This document shows, piece after piece, positions 43,298 to 53,800 of a DNA stretch of 64,000 bases. The stretch spans positions 1 through 64,000 of the forward strand of contig JANPBT010000005.1 in NCBI GenBank assembly GCA_031430575.1, written 5' to 3'. A program made the position numbers and the translations under genes. The number at the start of each line of letters is the position of its first letter. Position 1 is the first letter of the stretch. The notes beneath the pieces were generated by a model. The model was not told where the DNA came from. It ran no database searches and saw only the letters and a list, made by a program, of their open reading frames with translations. Origin of the DNA: JANMDS01 sp031430575. Its GTDB lineage: Bacteria > Pseudomonadota > Gammaproteobacteria > Burkholderiales > Casimicrobiaceae.

Positions 43298-45088
43298 TTA
43301 AACCTTCACATCCACATTGCGAAGCTTAATATGTAATTCCCGCAATTGCTTTTCGGTGACGTCAGAAGGCGCACCGACTAACAAATCTTGCCCGCGCTGG
43401 GTTTTTGGGAAGGCAATGACGTCGCGAATCGACTCCGCGCCACACATCATGGCGATGATGCGGTCGAGACCAAAGGCGATGCCCGCGTGTGGCGGCGCGC
43501 CATATTGCAAAGCATCGAGCAAGAAGCCAAATTTAGCGCGTTGATCTTCTTCGCTGATGCCTAGCGTGGCGAATTGCTTTGCTTGCAGCTCAGGGCGATG
43601 AATACGCACTGAGCCGCCGCCTAATTCCCAGCCGTTCATTGCCACGTCGTAGGCTTTGGCCAACACCTGCGAAGGATCGGTATCTAAAAGCGGCCAATGA
43701 TCGTCTTTCGGGCTGGTAAACGGGTGGTGTGCGGCGACATAGCGTTTGTTTTCTTCGTCGTAGTCGTAGCACGGGAAATCGACAACCCACACCGGCTTGA
43801 AACCTGTTTCGAGAAAACCGAGCTCCTTGCCGTGGGCAAGGCCGACTTTCGCACGCAATGCACCCATTGCATCGTTGACCACTTTTTTGCGATCTGCACC
43901 GAAGAAAATGATATCGCCGTTTTGTGCGCCAGAGCGGGACACAATTTGCGCAAGTGAGTCAGGCGTTAGAAATTTCACAACTGGGCTTTGCAAGCCTTCT
44001 TCGTTTAATTTGGTCACATCGTTGACCTTGATCCAAGCCAAGCCCTTTGCGCCGTAAATGGCGACGAAGGCGGTGTAGTCGTCGATCTCTTTGCGTGAAA
44101 TTTTCGCACCACCGGGCACGCGCAGGCAGCACACGCGCCCGTCTTTCAAATCAGCAGCACCGCGGAAGACTTTGAAATCAACCGATTTCATGACATCAGT
44201 GAGCTCGGTTAACTCAAGCTTGACCCGCAAGTCGGGCTTGTCGCTGCCGTATTTGCTCATGGCCTCGGCGTAAGGCAGGCGCGGGAAATCAGGCAACGTA
44301 ACGCCCAATCCAACCTTCCACATATGCTTGACTAATTTCTCCATCATCGCTTGCACGTCGTGCTCAGTTAAGAAGGAGGTCTCAATATCAATCTGGGTAA
44401 ATTCGGGCTGACGATCCGCGCGTAAATCTTCGTCGCGGAAGCATTTCACGATTTGATAATAGCGATCAAAGCCTGCGATCATCAGCATTTGTTTGAACAA
44501 TTGCGGCGATTGTGGCAAGGCATAAAACTGGCCGTCGTTAATGCGCGAGGGCACTAAAAACTCACGCGCACCCTCAGGCGTTGACTTATAGAGCACGGGC
44601 GTTTCGATATCGACGAAGCCTTGGGCATCTAGAAATTCACGGGCGGCGCGGGCTACTTTTGCTCGCAGCATGATGTTTTTTGCCATGGCCGGGCGGCGTA
44701 GATCGAGAAAGCGATGGGCGAGACGCACTTCTTCGTTAACGGTGTCGTCATCCATCATGAATGGCGGGGTGAGTGAGGCGTTAAAGATCTCGATTTCATG
44801 GGCAAAAATCTCAATTCCGCCAGAGGTCATTTCTTTATTTTCGGTGCCTTCTGGGCGCGGGCGCACTTTGCCTACGACTTTGATGCAGTATTCATTGCGC
44901 AGGCTTTCGGCCTGTTTGAAGGCTTCTGGGCGATCGGGGTCGATCACGATTTGGGCGATGCCCTCGCGATCGCGAAGATCAACAAAAATCACGCCGCCAT
45001 GATCGCGGCGGCGATGCACCCAGCCGACGAGCGTAATGATTTGGCCTAAGTATTTGTGGTCTACAAGACCGGTGTAAGTGGTACGCAT
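43298..45088 (-). CDS. aspS: Aspartyl-tRNA synthetase
   Basis: A 596-aa class IIb aminoacyl-tRNA synthetase. The N-terminal OB-fold (LVGWVHRRRDHGGVIFVDLRD) binds the anticodon. Motif 2 is KCFRDEDLRADRQPEFTQIDIE, and motif 3 includes GIAFGLDRIIAMM. A bacterial GAD insertion domain is present. The start is at 45088 (MRTTYTGLVDHK), 4 codons inside the longest frame. It leads the conserved aspS-ggt region, with DUF502 and fmdB upstream on the same strand. No repeat copy occurs in its 1.8 kb. Confidence 0.97.
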   Translation of the reverse strand: MRTTYTGLVDHKYLGQIITLVGWVHRRRDHGGVIFVDLRDREGIAQIVIDPDRPEAFKQAESLRNEYCIKVVGKVRPRPEGTENKEMTSGGIEIFAHEIEIFNASLTPPFMMDDDTVNEEVRLAHRFLDLRRPAMAKNIMLRAKVARAAREFLDAQGFVDIETPVLYKSTPEGAREFLVPSRINDGQFYALPQSPQLFKQMLMIAGFDRYYQIVKCFRDEDLRADRQPEFTQIDIETSFLTEHDVQAMMEKLVKHMWKVGLGVTLPDFPRLPYAEAMSKYGSDKPDLRVKLELTELTDVMKSVDFKVFRGAADLKDGRVCCLRVPGGAKISRKEIDDYTAFVAIYGAKGLAWIKVNDVTKLNEEGLQSPVVKFLTPDSLAQIVSRSGAQNGDIIFFGADRKKVVNDAMGALRAKVGLAHGKELGFLETGFKPVWVVDFPCYDYDEENKRYVAAHHPFTSPKDDHWPLLDTDPSQVLAKAYDVAMNGWELGGGSVRIHRPELQAKQFATLGISEEDQRAKFGFLLDALQYGAPPHAGIAFGLDRIIAMMCGAESIRDVIAFPKTQRGQDLLVGAPSDVTEKQLRELHIKLRNVDVKV

Positions 45089-45256
45089 GGTTGTTTCCAT
45101 TTCATATTCGGATGCAACGCTTAAAGCTTCATGAGGCGCGCGTGCGCGCTGCGGTTTAGCGTTGATTAATCAAAGGGGACTTGCAATCATCAATCGAAAT
45201 TTCTGGGCGGGGGAGCGCGGCGAGTGTAGATTTCAACGCAGCGAACGCTCACCCGC

Positions 45257-45934
45257 CTAATTTCGATTACTGGGATTGCTGGAATCGGTCGGCGTGACGG
45301 GCTTGTCAAAGCTGGGCATACCGGCTGTGAGCACGACGGGCATTGATGCATCGGGCCCAACCACGCCCATCGAGATCACCGTCTTCAGCGCTTGATCTAC
45401 GGTCATATCAAGATCTTTTGCTTTGCTGCGATGGACGAAGATGACATAGCCAGACGTTGGGTTAGGCGTCGTCGGCACGTAAACGCTTAAATAATCGACA
45501 CCAATCTTATCGGCGAGCTCGCCCTTGGCGGTGCCCGTTTGGAAGGCAATCGTCCACGCGCCGGGGTGCGGAAATTCCACCAAGACTGCTTTGTTAAATG
45601 CGTTGCCAGAATCGGAGAGTACGGTATCGCTAATTTGCTTAACAGATTTATAGACGCCCCCGACGACTGGCACCCGGTTGAGTATGCTATTCCACCAACC
45701 GAGAATCTTTTTTCCAAAAAAATGGGTCACGATCACGCCGGTTGCCAATAAAACGGCGACAACGACAGCGAGGCCAAAGCCGTAGACATTCATCCCAAAC
45801 AGCGATTCAGAGCGCAATATCGGCGGCAATAGTCGCACGATCGTATCCATGGAGGAGACGAGAAAGTGAACGAGCCAGACTGTAATGCCGATGGGCATCC
45901 AGAACAGTAGACCCGCAATAAAATATTTTTTCAT
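45257..45934 (-). CDS. DUF502 family inner membrane protein
   Basis: A 225-aa DUF502 protein with two N-terminal transmembrane helices (FIAGLLFWMPIGITVWLVHFL and MNVYGFGLAVVVAVLLATGVIV), a conserved VPVVGGVYKSVKQISDTVL segment and a cytoplasmic or periplasmic domain with VPTTPNPTSGYVIFV. Function is unknown, but the family is repeatedly found beside aspS and fmdB in betaproteobacteria. The 156-bp gap to aspS contains no gene. Confidence 0.9.
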   Translation of the reverse strand: MKKYFIAGLLFWMPIGITVWLVHFLVSSMDTIVRLLPPILRSESLFGMNVYGFGLAVVVAVLLATGVIVTHFFGKKILGWWNSILNRVPVVGGVYKSVKQISDTVLSDSGNAFNKAVLVEFPHPGAWTIAFQTGTAKGELADKIGVDYLSVYVPTTPNPTSGYVIFVHRSKAKDLDMTVDQALKTVISMGVVGPDASMPVVLTAGMPSFDKPVTPTDSSNPSNRN

Positions 45935-45968
45935 TGTGTGATTCGTGGTGGCCGCGTGGATTTACTTT

Positions 45969-45990
45969 AATACCCGCGGCGCAGATTTCA
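45969..45990. repeat. Intergenic near copy of the dispersed repeat between fmdB and DUF502
   Basis: TACCCGCGGCGCAG at 45971-45984, one change from the core, with TAA and ATTT flanks. Confidence 0.75.
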
Positions 45991-46026
45991 GTTAAAAGGG
46001 GTCAAAAAAGGGCGTTTAAGAAAGGG

Positions 46027-46344
46027 CTAGCTAGAGGCGACTGGGGCTGCTGGCGCAGGCGCGCTCGGAGCCGCAGCGGGTGTGGCATTTTCAGTTTTTG
46101 ATTCGGTTTTGCTTTCGCTTTTATCTTCAGATTTCGCGTCGGCGGTGGGTTTGGCCGTGCTCCCGCCTTTGAAATCGGTGGCATACCAGCCAGAGCCTTT
46201 CAGCGCAAATCCAGGCGCGGTTAGTGCTTTGGTGATTCCTGTGGCTTTACAAAGGCGGCATTCCGTCAGCGGGGCATCAGAAAATTTTTGTATGGCATCA
46301 AAGCGCTCGCCACAGGCGGAACACTGGTAAACGTAAATCGGCAT
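46027..46344 (-). CDS. FmdB family zinc-ribbon regulatory protein
   Basis: A 105-aa protein starting MPIYVYQCSACGERFDAI, with two Cys-x2-Cys pairs (CSAC, CRLC) forming a zinc ribbon in residues 8-36. The C-terminal half is a low-complexity Lys/Glu/Ser/Ala tail (KSEDKSESKTESKTENATPAA). FmdB-family proteins are small putative regulators of unclear role. It starts the aspS-linked run, divergent from the O-antigen ligase gene across a 117-bp gap that should hold both promoters. Confidence 0.88.
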   Translation of the reverse strand: MPIYVYQCSACGERFDAIQKFSDAPLTECRLCKATGITKALTAPGFALKGSGWYATDFKGGSTAKPTADAKSEDKSESKTESKTENATPAAAPSAPAPAAPVASS

Positions 46345-46461
46345 CGCGGCAGTTAAAAAAACTTAATATAAGTTCTTGATTTTACGGGAATTCGGCGGCG
46401 ATTTTGGCGCAGGTACACTCTATTTGATGAATAAACAAGCAAGATTGTTGCTTATCGACGC

Positions 46462-47775
46462 ATGCTAAGGCCTGGCTTCGCCGCAATTCCCGCCGAAAGC
46501 CCAAGCGTGATTACCCAAATATCTGCGCTGGCGCTGCTCGCGGCGGCCGCATGCGTCGGTATGCCACATGCGTTGGTGAGCAATTTTCTGATTATTGCCT
46601 GTGCTTTTTCTGGCTTTGCATGGCTCGCCAACCGCGCCCGCCGCTTGCGCCGCCAGCAGTTAAATACCCTTCCGAAATCAACGCTTTTTCGCCCGCTGGC
46701 GCTCGCGCTCATGGTTTTTTTAACCATTGTCGTCGCACGATTTGCATGGTCAGCGCTCGCCGCAGAGCCGCTTTCAATGAGCGGCTTAGGGCATTTCGTC
46801 GCAATCTTGCCTGCGTTTTGGCTCGCCCGCGTGCTCGCGCCGCATGTCTCGCGCTTTGCCCACGCGGCAATTGTGTTTGGATGCGTTCTCGTCGCTGCCA
46901 TTTATGTGCTGACGCACCTGTTTGATTTTCCTGATTTTCGGGTGTTTTCGCCTTACAAAATTTACGTCGGTAACGACGCGATTGTGCTCGCCTTGATGCT
47001 TGCAGTGCTCGCCAGCGGCGCGGCCTTAGAAGCGCTGACAAATTTTTGGCGAGGGCGAAAACGGCTTGCCCAGCGTTGGGGCGCACTGGCATTTTTGGCA
47101 TCGGTAGCACTGGTGCAATTTGGCATGTCCAGATCGGCCTTTGTCGTTTTCCTGGTCGCGGTTGTGATCGGCTGCATGCTGACCGGGCGCACGCTACTGC
47201 AGCGCATCGTAGCCGCAGCGCTCGCGGTGGTGTTAATTTTTGGTGCGTACGCAGCGTCTCCGAGTGCCCGGGCGCGCATTTCCAGCGCGAGCACCGAGCT
47301 GATCAACGCGCTGGGCACGTATGATGTGTCAACAAGCCAAGGTCAACGGCTCGCGCTCACCAGCGTGAGCCTTCGCATCTGGAAAGATGCGCCGATCATT
47401 GGCCATGGCTTAGGCAGCTGGCGCGAGCAATTTCAGACCCGGGTGCCACCGCAATGGCAAAAGGCGATTGGTCACCACACCTCCCCACATAGCGAATATC
47501 TGCATGTCGCGGGGCAGTTGGGGATCGTTGGGCTTGTTGCCTATTGTGGCGTCATCATTGCGCTGCTTTGGCTCGGCATTTCGCGCATTCGCGTGCGGCA
47601 AGCGCCGTGGGTTTTTGTGCTTGGCATCGCCTGGGCCGTAGGCGGGCTGACCAACGTCGTGCTCTGGGATTTTCGCTTTTGGTCGCCGCTATCGGCGCTC
47701 ATCGCCTGTGCGCTCGCGGTGGTGCATCAATCGGTGACGGTATCGGATTTACAAGCGAGCACGCGATTGGCCTAG
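46462..47775 (+). CDS. O-antigen ligase/Wzy-family polytopic membrane protein
   Basis: A 437-aa protein with about 10 hydrophobic helices and the Wzy_C domain: SVSLRIWKDAPIIGHGLGSW and HHTSPHSEYLHVAGQLGIVGL (residues about 300-360) lie on the large periplasmic loop that includes the conserved His used in O-antigen ligation. It may be WaaL (ligase) or a Wzy polymerase; sequence alone does not decide. No LPS genes are adjacent. It begins with a short basic leader. Confidence 0.85.
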   Translation: MLRPGFAAIPAESPSVITQISALALLAAAACVGMPHALVSNFLIIACAFSGFAWLANRARRLRRQQLNTLPKSTLFRPLALALMVFLTIVVARFAWSALAAEPLSMSGLGHFVAILPAFWLARVLAPHVSRFAHAAIVFGCVLVAAIYVLTHLFDFPDFRVFSPYKIYVGNDAIVLALMLAVLASGAALEALTNFWRGRKRLAQRWGALAFLASVALVQFGMSRSAFVVFLVAVVIGCMLTGRTLLQRIVAAALAVVLIFGAYAASPSARARISSASTELINALGTYDVSTSQGQRLALTSVSLRIWKDAPIIGHGLGSWREQFQTRVPPQWQKAIGHHTSPHSEYLHVAGQLGIVGLVAYCGVIIALLWLGISRIRVRQAPWVFVLGIAWAVGGLTNVVLWDFRFWSPLSALIACALAVVHQSVTVSDLQASTRLA

Positions 47776-47790
47776 CGGCTCAATATTTGC

Positions 47791-47810
47791 CATACCTGCG
47801 GCGCAGATTG
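47791..47810. repeat. Intergenic copy of the dispersed repeat at convergent gene ends
   Basis: An exact plus-orientation copy (47793-47806) between the O-antigen ligase stop and the zinc-finger gene stop. Confidence 0.9.
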
Positions 47811-47838
47811 ATGCCGCAAGCGAAAAAGTGCCGAGCAA

Positions 47839-48012
47839 TCAGTGGTGGGCGGGAGCGCCTTGCTGGTGGTATTTTGTGCCGCAATACGGGCACGACGCAT
47901 TGCCATCTGCATCGGCATGCATAAATACTCTGGGGTGGGAATTCCACTGGGTCATGCTTTTGTTAGGGCAGGCCAGTGGCTCGCCGGGCTTGAGCTCTAC
48001 AACTTTATTCAT
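47839..48012 (-). CDS. Zinc-finger domain protein, zf-CHCC (NDUFS6-like)
   Basis: A 57-aa gene, too short for most ORF calls. It begins MNKVVELKPGEPLACPNKSM and ends HQQGAPAHH, with a Cys at 15, a His near 26 (NSHPRVFMH) and CPYC near 43-46, followed by a GTKYHQ tail, which is the zf-CHCC zinc site. The family occurs in proteobacteria and is related to mitochondrial complex I subunit NDUFS6. ATG is preceded by GGGAAATTGAA with a purine-rich stretch. It is downstream of, and on the same strand as, glnE, with an 84-bp gap. Confidence 0.85.
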   Translation of the reverse strand: MNKVVELKPGEPLACPNKSMTQWNSHPRVFMHADADGNASCPYCGTKYHQQGAPAHH

Positions 48013-48096
48013 TTCAATTTCCCTTTAATTTTCATGCGGGATCAATGTGCGCGCAACACGGCGATAAATCACCGCACAACCTCTTATCAATCAAGT

Positions 48097-50802
48097 TTAG
48101 CCGAGCACATGCTGCCACGCCGCGCGCACTTGCGCACGCTGCGCACTAAAGTCCTCCGCAGCAGCGATTGCGCTGTTGAGTCCGGCAAGGCGAGCTTGGT
48201 GCTGGAAGGCTCGGTAGTGCCGATAAATATCGGAAAGCACCGAGATCTGCGCCGCGGGAATGGCCGCAGTTGCGTTTTTAAGTAAGCCCGTTGCTGCTGC
48301 GTAATTTAAAAGCGCAATGTTGCCTTTGTTTTCAATTAGAAATGGATGTGCAGGCGCGTGCAACAACACCAGCGCTTGCACGATAAATTCAATGTCTACC
48401 ATGCCGCCAGGATCATTTTTGACGTCGAATCCAGCCGATTTTTTTGCCTTTTCGCTCGCCATCCGCGCCCGCATCGCGTTAATTTCTGTCAATACCTGCG
48501 GCGCAGATTTGGGCGTTTGCAGCACTTTTTTTCGGATGGCTTCAAATGCCGTGCCGACTTGCGCATCGCCGGCGGCAAAGCGTGCGCGCGAAAGGGCTTG
48601 ATGCTCCCAAAGCCAAGCTTTTTCGGTCTGATATTGGTTGAATGCGGTCAGACCCGTCAGAAGCATGCCCGATGCGCCGTCGGGTCGCAGCCGGGTATCG
48701 ATTTCGTAGAGCTGCCCGGCGGTGGTGGTTGTGGTCAGCCACGATTGCAGCCGTTGCGCGAGCTTGGCGCAAAGATCAAAGCGTACGTCGTCGTTGACCA
48801 AAAAAACGAGATCTAAATCTGAGCCATAGCCAAGCTCTTTGCCGCCCCAGCGGCCGTAGGCAATAACTGCAAATTTTGGGAAAGCGAACTGCGGTGCAAT
48901 TTCGCGCCAAATTTCTTGCAGCGCTGCTTCTACGACGACATCCGCGAGCGCCGAAAGATCGTCCGATAAGGCTTCGATGGTGCGTCGGCCATCCAAATCT
49001 TCGAGCAAGATACCAAAGAGCGCAGTTTGCTGAAATCGGCGCAGGGTATCGAGTTTGGCTTCTGTATCAGTGGCTGCGGTAAGCTGACTTTGCAACCGCA
49101 AAAGCGCGTCGATAGGGTCAAAGCGGGCATTGCGGCTGCGGGCGTCGAGCAATTCATCGAGCAAGATCGGATGATCGCGTAAAAATTCAGCGGCCCAGCC
49201 GCTGGCTGCCAGCACGCGCGTGATGGGCGTGAGCAACGCGGCATGCTCTGCTAAAAGCGCGAGATACGCCGAGCGCCCGCAAATCGCTTCCAGTAGATCG
49301 CCCCAGCGCTTGAGCGCGGCAAGTGGCGCAGCGCTGGCCGCGCAGGTGGCGGGCAGGGCGGCGAGCAGCGTGCGCATACGCGCTTGGCTGGTTGCGGGCA
49401 GCGTGGCAAATTTCTGAGTGGTGCGCAGTGCTTGAAAGTAGCGTTGAGCTTCCTCTGGGGCATTAAATCCAGCAAATGCTGCGCTGGAATCGCCAGAAAA
49501 CTCTGAAATCTGCGCCGCAGGGTTTGCCGCTGAAATCGTGCCAGCGGTCGGCTGCGATTGCGCCAAGTTGTCAAATTGGGCGGCAACGAACGTGCGCGTG
49601 CGGGTCAGCGCGCCTGCAAATTCATCTTCACTAGCAAAGCCCATGGCGTGGGCGAGTGCGCATAAATCAGCACTTTCGTTGGGCAAAATCTGAGTTTGGG
49701 CGTCGTTTTCGTATTGCAAAAAATGCTCGACCCGACGCAAAAATGGGTAGGCATCCCGTAAGCCTTGCGCTTGCGCGGGCGTGAAGACATGCGCTGCTTC
49801 CAGCGCGGCAATTGCGGGAATGGTCGTGCGCAACTGCAGCGCGGGTGCTCGCCCGCCGCGCACTAACTGCTGCACTTGCACGAAAAATTCCAACTCACGA
49901 ATGCCGCCGCGCCCGAGCTTAACGTTGCGCTCGCCACCATTTCGATGACCCTCGGCGCGAATCTTTCCGTGCAAATCGCGCAAGCCCTCATAGGCGTCGT
50001 AATCGACGTAGCGCCGATAAACAAACGGTCGGATCATCGCGCTCAACTGCTTTCGCGCGCTGAGCTCGCCGGTCATTGATGCGCTGCGCAGCCAAGCCAA
50101 GCGCTCCCAAAAGCGGCCTTGCTCTACTAAATAGCGCTCAAGAAAGTCAAACGACACCGCCAGCGGGCCTTCGTCGCCATACGGCCGCAAACGGGTATCG
50201 ACCCGGAAAACGAAGCCATCACCGCGCACTTCACCAAGCGTTGCCGACATGCGTTGCGCCAACTTGGCAAAAAAATGCGCGTTGTCAATCGACGACGCAC
50301 CCCGTTTGCCGACAGTTTGGCCATCATCTGGGAACGTGAAGATTAAATCGATGTCCGACGATACATTGAGCTCTTGCCCACCCAATTTGCCCATACCCAC
50401 CGTAATGAGCGATTGCGCAACGGTGCGCGTCGTGGCATCGACTGGCGTGCCGTATTCGCGCGCCAGTGCTTTTGCATGCCAATTCCGCGCCGCAGGTATT
50501 GACCACTTTGCAAGTGAGGTCACGCTGCCGACGATTTCCTCGAAATTAGCCGCGCCGCTGACATCGCGGGCGATGGTGTGCAGCATCAGTCGATGGCGTG
50601 TCGCGCGCAGCGCGGTGGCCAGCGCGTCGGGGCTGCGGCAGTTAGTAACCTCTGGCCACGGCGTGCGCCAGGCCGACGCACTTTCGCTCGCGAGCCATGC
50701 GCGTAAGGTCGGCGCAGTTTCGAGAGCAGACCGCGCGAACCGGCTGAATTCACACACCCGATCAACTAACGTCTCGCCGTTTATCCGCGTTTGCCCTGCC
50801 AT
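48097..50802 (-). CDS. glnE: Bifunctional glutamine synthetase adenylyltransferase/deadenylyltransferase
   Basis: A 901-aa protein with two nucleotidyltransferase domains that regulate GlnA by adenylylation and removal. The N-terminal domain has GKLGGQELNVSSDIDLIFTF and the C-terminal domain has GRWGGKELGYGSDLDLVFLV, each with paired Asp for metal binding. FDVKNDPGGMVDIEFIVQAL and LGRGGIRELEFFVQ mark the regulatory helices. Copies: 48493 exact (KSAPQVLTE) and near copies at 48247 (IPAAQIS), 49510 (PAAQISE) and 50485 (SIPAARN). It is divergent from yhdP across a short gap. Confidence 0.95.
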   Translation of the reverse strand: MAGQTRINGETLVDRVCEFSRFARSALETAPTLRAWLASESASAWRTPWPEVTNCRSPDALATALRATRHRLMLHTIARDVSGAANFEEIVGSVTSLAKWSIPAARNWHAKALAREYGTPVDATTRTVAQSLITVGMGKLGGQELNVSSDIDLIFTFPDDGQTVGKRGASSIDNAHFFAKLAQRMSATLGEVRGDGFVFRVDTRLRPYGDEGPLAVSFDFLERYLVEQGRFWERLAWLRSASMTGELSARKQLSAMIRPFVYRRYVDYDAYEGLRDLHGKIRAEGHRNGGERNVKLGRGGIRELEFFVQVQQLVRGGRAPALQLRTTIPAIAALEAAHVFTPAQAQGLRDAYPFLRRVEHFLQYENDAQTQILPNESADLCALAHAMGFASEDEFAGALTRTRTFVAAQFDNLAQSQPTAGTISAANPAAQISEFSGDSSAAFAGFNAPEEAQRYFQALRTTQKFATLPATSQARMRTLLAALPATCAASAAPLAALKRWGDLLEAICGRSAYLALLAEHAALLTPITRVLAASGWAAEFLRDHPILLDELLDARSRNARFDPIDALLRLQSQLTAATDTEAKLDTLRRFQQTALFGILLEDLDGRRTIEALSDDLSALADVVVEAALQEIWREIAPQFAFPKFAVIAYGRWGGKELGYGSDLDLVFLVNDDVRFDLCAKLAQRLQSWLTTTTTAGQLYEIDTRLRPDGASGMLLTGLTAFNQYQTEKAWLWEHQALSRARFAAGDAQVGTAFEAIRKKVLQTPKSAPQVLTEINAMRARMASEKAKKSAGFDVKNDPGGMVDIEFIVQALVLLHAPAHPFLIENKGNIALLNYAAATGLLKNATAAIPAAQISVLSDIYRHYRAFQHQARLAGLNSAIAAAEDFSAQRAQVRAAWQHVLG

Positions 50803-50864
50803 GGCCTACTTCCCTCTAAAATCGACATCATGCATTGCACCATACGCTGCGCGCGATTTCTCGC

Positions 50865-53800
50865 ATGAGCGCACTCTTTAAAAATCGCGGACTCCGGGTA
50901 AGCTGTAAGCTCACCATTGGCCTGGTCGCGCTGCTCGCGCTACTCTGGGTGCTTTTGCTGGCGGCACTACGCTTTATGATCATCCCCAACATTGAGGGTT
51001 TTCGCCCAAAACTCACTGAATTTTTGCAAACGAGCATTGGCCGCAAAGTTGAAATTGGCGCGCTCGAAGCGGGCTGGCGCGGCTGGAATCCGCATTTCAC
51101 ACTGCATGAATTAAAGCTCATTGATCCGCAGGGCCGCGTCGCTTTGCGATTGCCTAAAGTTGAGCAAGAAATTTCTTGGCGCTCGCTGCCATCGCTCACG
51201 CTGACTTCGCGTGTGCTCACCATTGAAGGCCTACGGGTGATCGTGCGCCGCGACGTGGCCAATCGGATCAGCGTGGCCGGCATGGAGTTTGAAGAAAAAG
51301 ATCCTAAAGCTGAGCCTGATTCCCGCATTGCCGATTGGCTTTTAGTGCAGCGCAGCGTGAACTTGCGTAACGCGCAGGTGATTTGGCAAGATGATTTCCG
51401 GGGTGCTCCGCCACTCGCACTCAATAATTTAAATGCCCGCCTCGTCAATAGCGGCAATCGCCATCGGCTCGGTGTTAACGCTGATTGGTCTGATGAGCTG
51501 GCTACGCCAATTCAATTTCTGGCCGACCTTAACGGTGAGAGCGCAGCGCATCTCGATACGTGGAGCGGGCAGGTGTATGCCCGGTTAGATTCCGTCGATA
51601 TCGCGCGCAGCAAGCGCTGGGTAACGTTGCCGTTCCCGGTGGCATCCGGCGTCGGCGGCTTGCAAGTGTGGGCGTCGCTCGATAAAGGTTTGCCCAATGA
51701 CGTGACCGCCGATTTAAAGCTCAGCAATGTGCAGGCCAAGCTCGACGGCGCAAAAGCCGCACTGCGGCTCGAAACGATGCAAGGCCGCCTGCAATGGAGT
51801 GAGGCGCGGGGCAAAACGCAACTCACTAATGTGCGCGCTGAAAATCTGCAAGTGACGCTGAAAGATAAAGAGCGCCATTCTGTAGGGCCGTTGTCGTTTA
51901 AAGGCTTACTGCGGCGCAATGCGCAAGGCGGTTTTGAGAAGAGTGAATTGGTCGTTGATGGATTTGATATTGAATCCATTGCCAGACTTTCCTCGGGATT
52001 ACCGATTCCAGAAAACTTTGCCAATATTGTGGCCTCACTCAGCCCGCGGGGGGCGCTCGGTCGCACGACCCTTGATTGGGAAGGCGAGCCCGCCAACCCG
52101 AGTAAATTTAACGTTGCGACATCATTTAAAAATATTGCAATCGCTGCGGTTGCACCTTATCCCGGCGTCAACAACGTCAACGGTGATCTCAAGCTCACCC
52201 AAGACGGCGGGCAAATTGAGCTTTCTGGCGCAGGCGTAACGTTAGATTTACCGAGTGTCTTTGCGACCGCGCCGACGTTCGATAAATTTCGCACTGCAGC
52301 GCAGTGGATCGTGACCCCGAGCGGAATCGAGGTGAAGGTCGATCAAAGTGAGCTTGCAAACGCGGATGTGAGCGCAACGGTGAGTGGTAAATGGTCACGC
52401 ACGGCGGCGGGCGTCGCCGCTGGCACAACTGCGGGCAGCGCAGATTTTGCAGGGGTCATCAACCGGGCAAAAGTAGATCGGCTCTGGGCTTACCTGCCAA
52501 CCGTGATTGACCCGAAGGTGCGGGAATATACCCGCCATGCGCTGCTGGCAGGTGTGATCAGCAAAGGCGAATTTATATTGCGTGGACCGCTTGAAAAATT
52601 TCCGTTTCCTAACGACACCGATGGTCAATGGCGGATCACCGCCAAAGCCGATGACGTCACCATGGACTACGCCGACAATTGGCCCAAAGTTACCGATGCC
52701 GACGTGACGTTTAATTTATCAGGCTCGCGCCTGGTCGCCGATGCCGTTAACAGCAAGATCTATGGCTTGCCTGCAAAAAATTTGCGCACGAGTATTCCTG
52801 ATTTACGCTTGGCCAGTCCGCAGCTTTCTGTGATTGGCACTGTCAACGGGCCGACGTTGGAATTTTTAAAATTTATCGATCTGTCTCCCGTGGGCGATTG
52901 GATCAATCATTTCACGCGGGGCATGGATGCGCAAGGTGATGGCCAGCTCAATTTGGCGATCGAAGTGCCGCTGGGTGTGACCCAAAGCAAAACTGCAGTG
53001 CGTGGCGAATACGAGTTTCGGGGTAATACGGTCAAGATCGGCGGCGAGATTCCGGTGCTGAGCGATGTGCGCGGAAAGCTGCTGTTTACTGAGCGCGGCA
53101 CGAGTGCAAAAGAGCTGCAAGCGCAGGTCATGGGCGGGCCTGCAAATTTCGTATTTCAGAATGTTCCGGGTGGGCTTAAGGTTAGCGCGACGGGGCAGGC
53201 TGATTTGGCGGTGTTGCGCACGGCTTACAAGCTGCCCCATATCGAACGCGCCAGCGGCATCACCGATTGGACGATGGAGCTCGACACGCCCTCGGGCGGC
53301 GCATTTACGCTGAAATCAAGCCTGCGCGGTGCAGTTTTTGATGCTCCCGCACCGCTTGGCAAAACAGCTTCGCAAGAGCGCGCACTCACGGTTGTGCGTA
53401 CGCCGATGGCCAATGGCCGTGACGAGCTGGCAATCACCATTGGCGATCGCGCTAAAGCGCGCGTGCGCATCGGTAAGCGCGATGGCGCGCGCGTGATTGA
53501 GGCGGGCGCGCTCGGATTGGGCGCAGCCAAAATGCCTGAGCTACCTGCGGCGCAGAATGTCGCCGTGCACGTTACCGATACTGAGGTTAATATTGATCAG
53601 TGGCTTGATGTCGTCAACGCCTTTACGACGCCCATGGGGGCAACCATGACTGCGCCTGCGACTGCAACTACCGTAGCCAGCCCAAGCAACGCCAGCACGG
53701 CATTGACGCCTTCTGAGATTTTTATTACCGCTGAGCGCGTAATCGCCAAAGGCATTAAGCTCAATCAGGCGTCGATTCAAGCCAAGCCGCAGGGCGCGAT

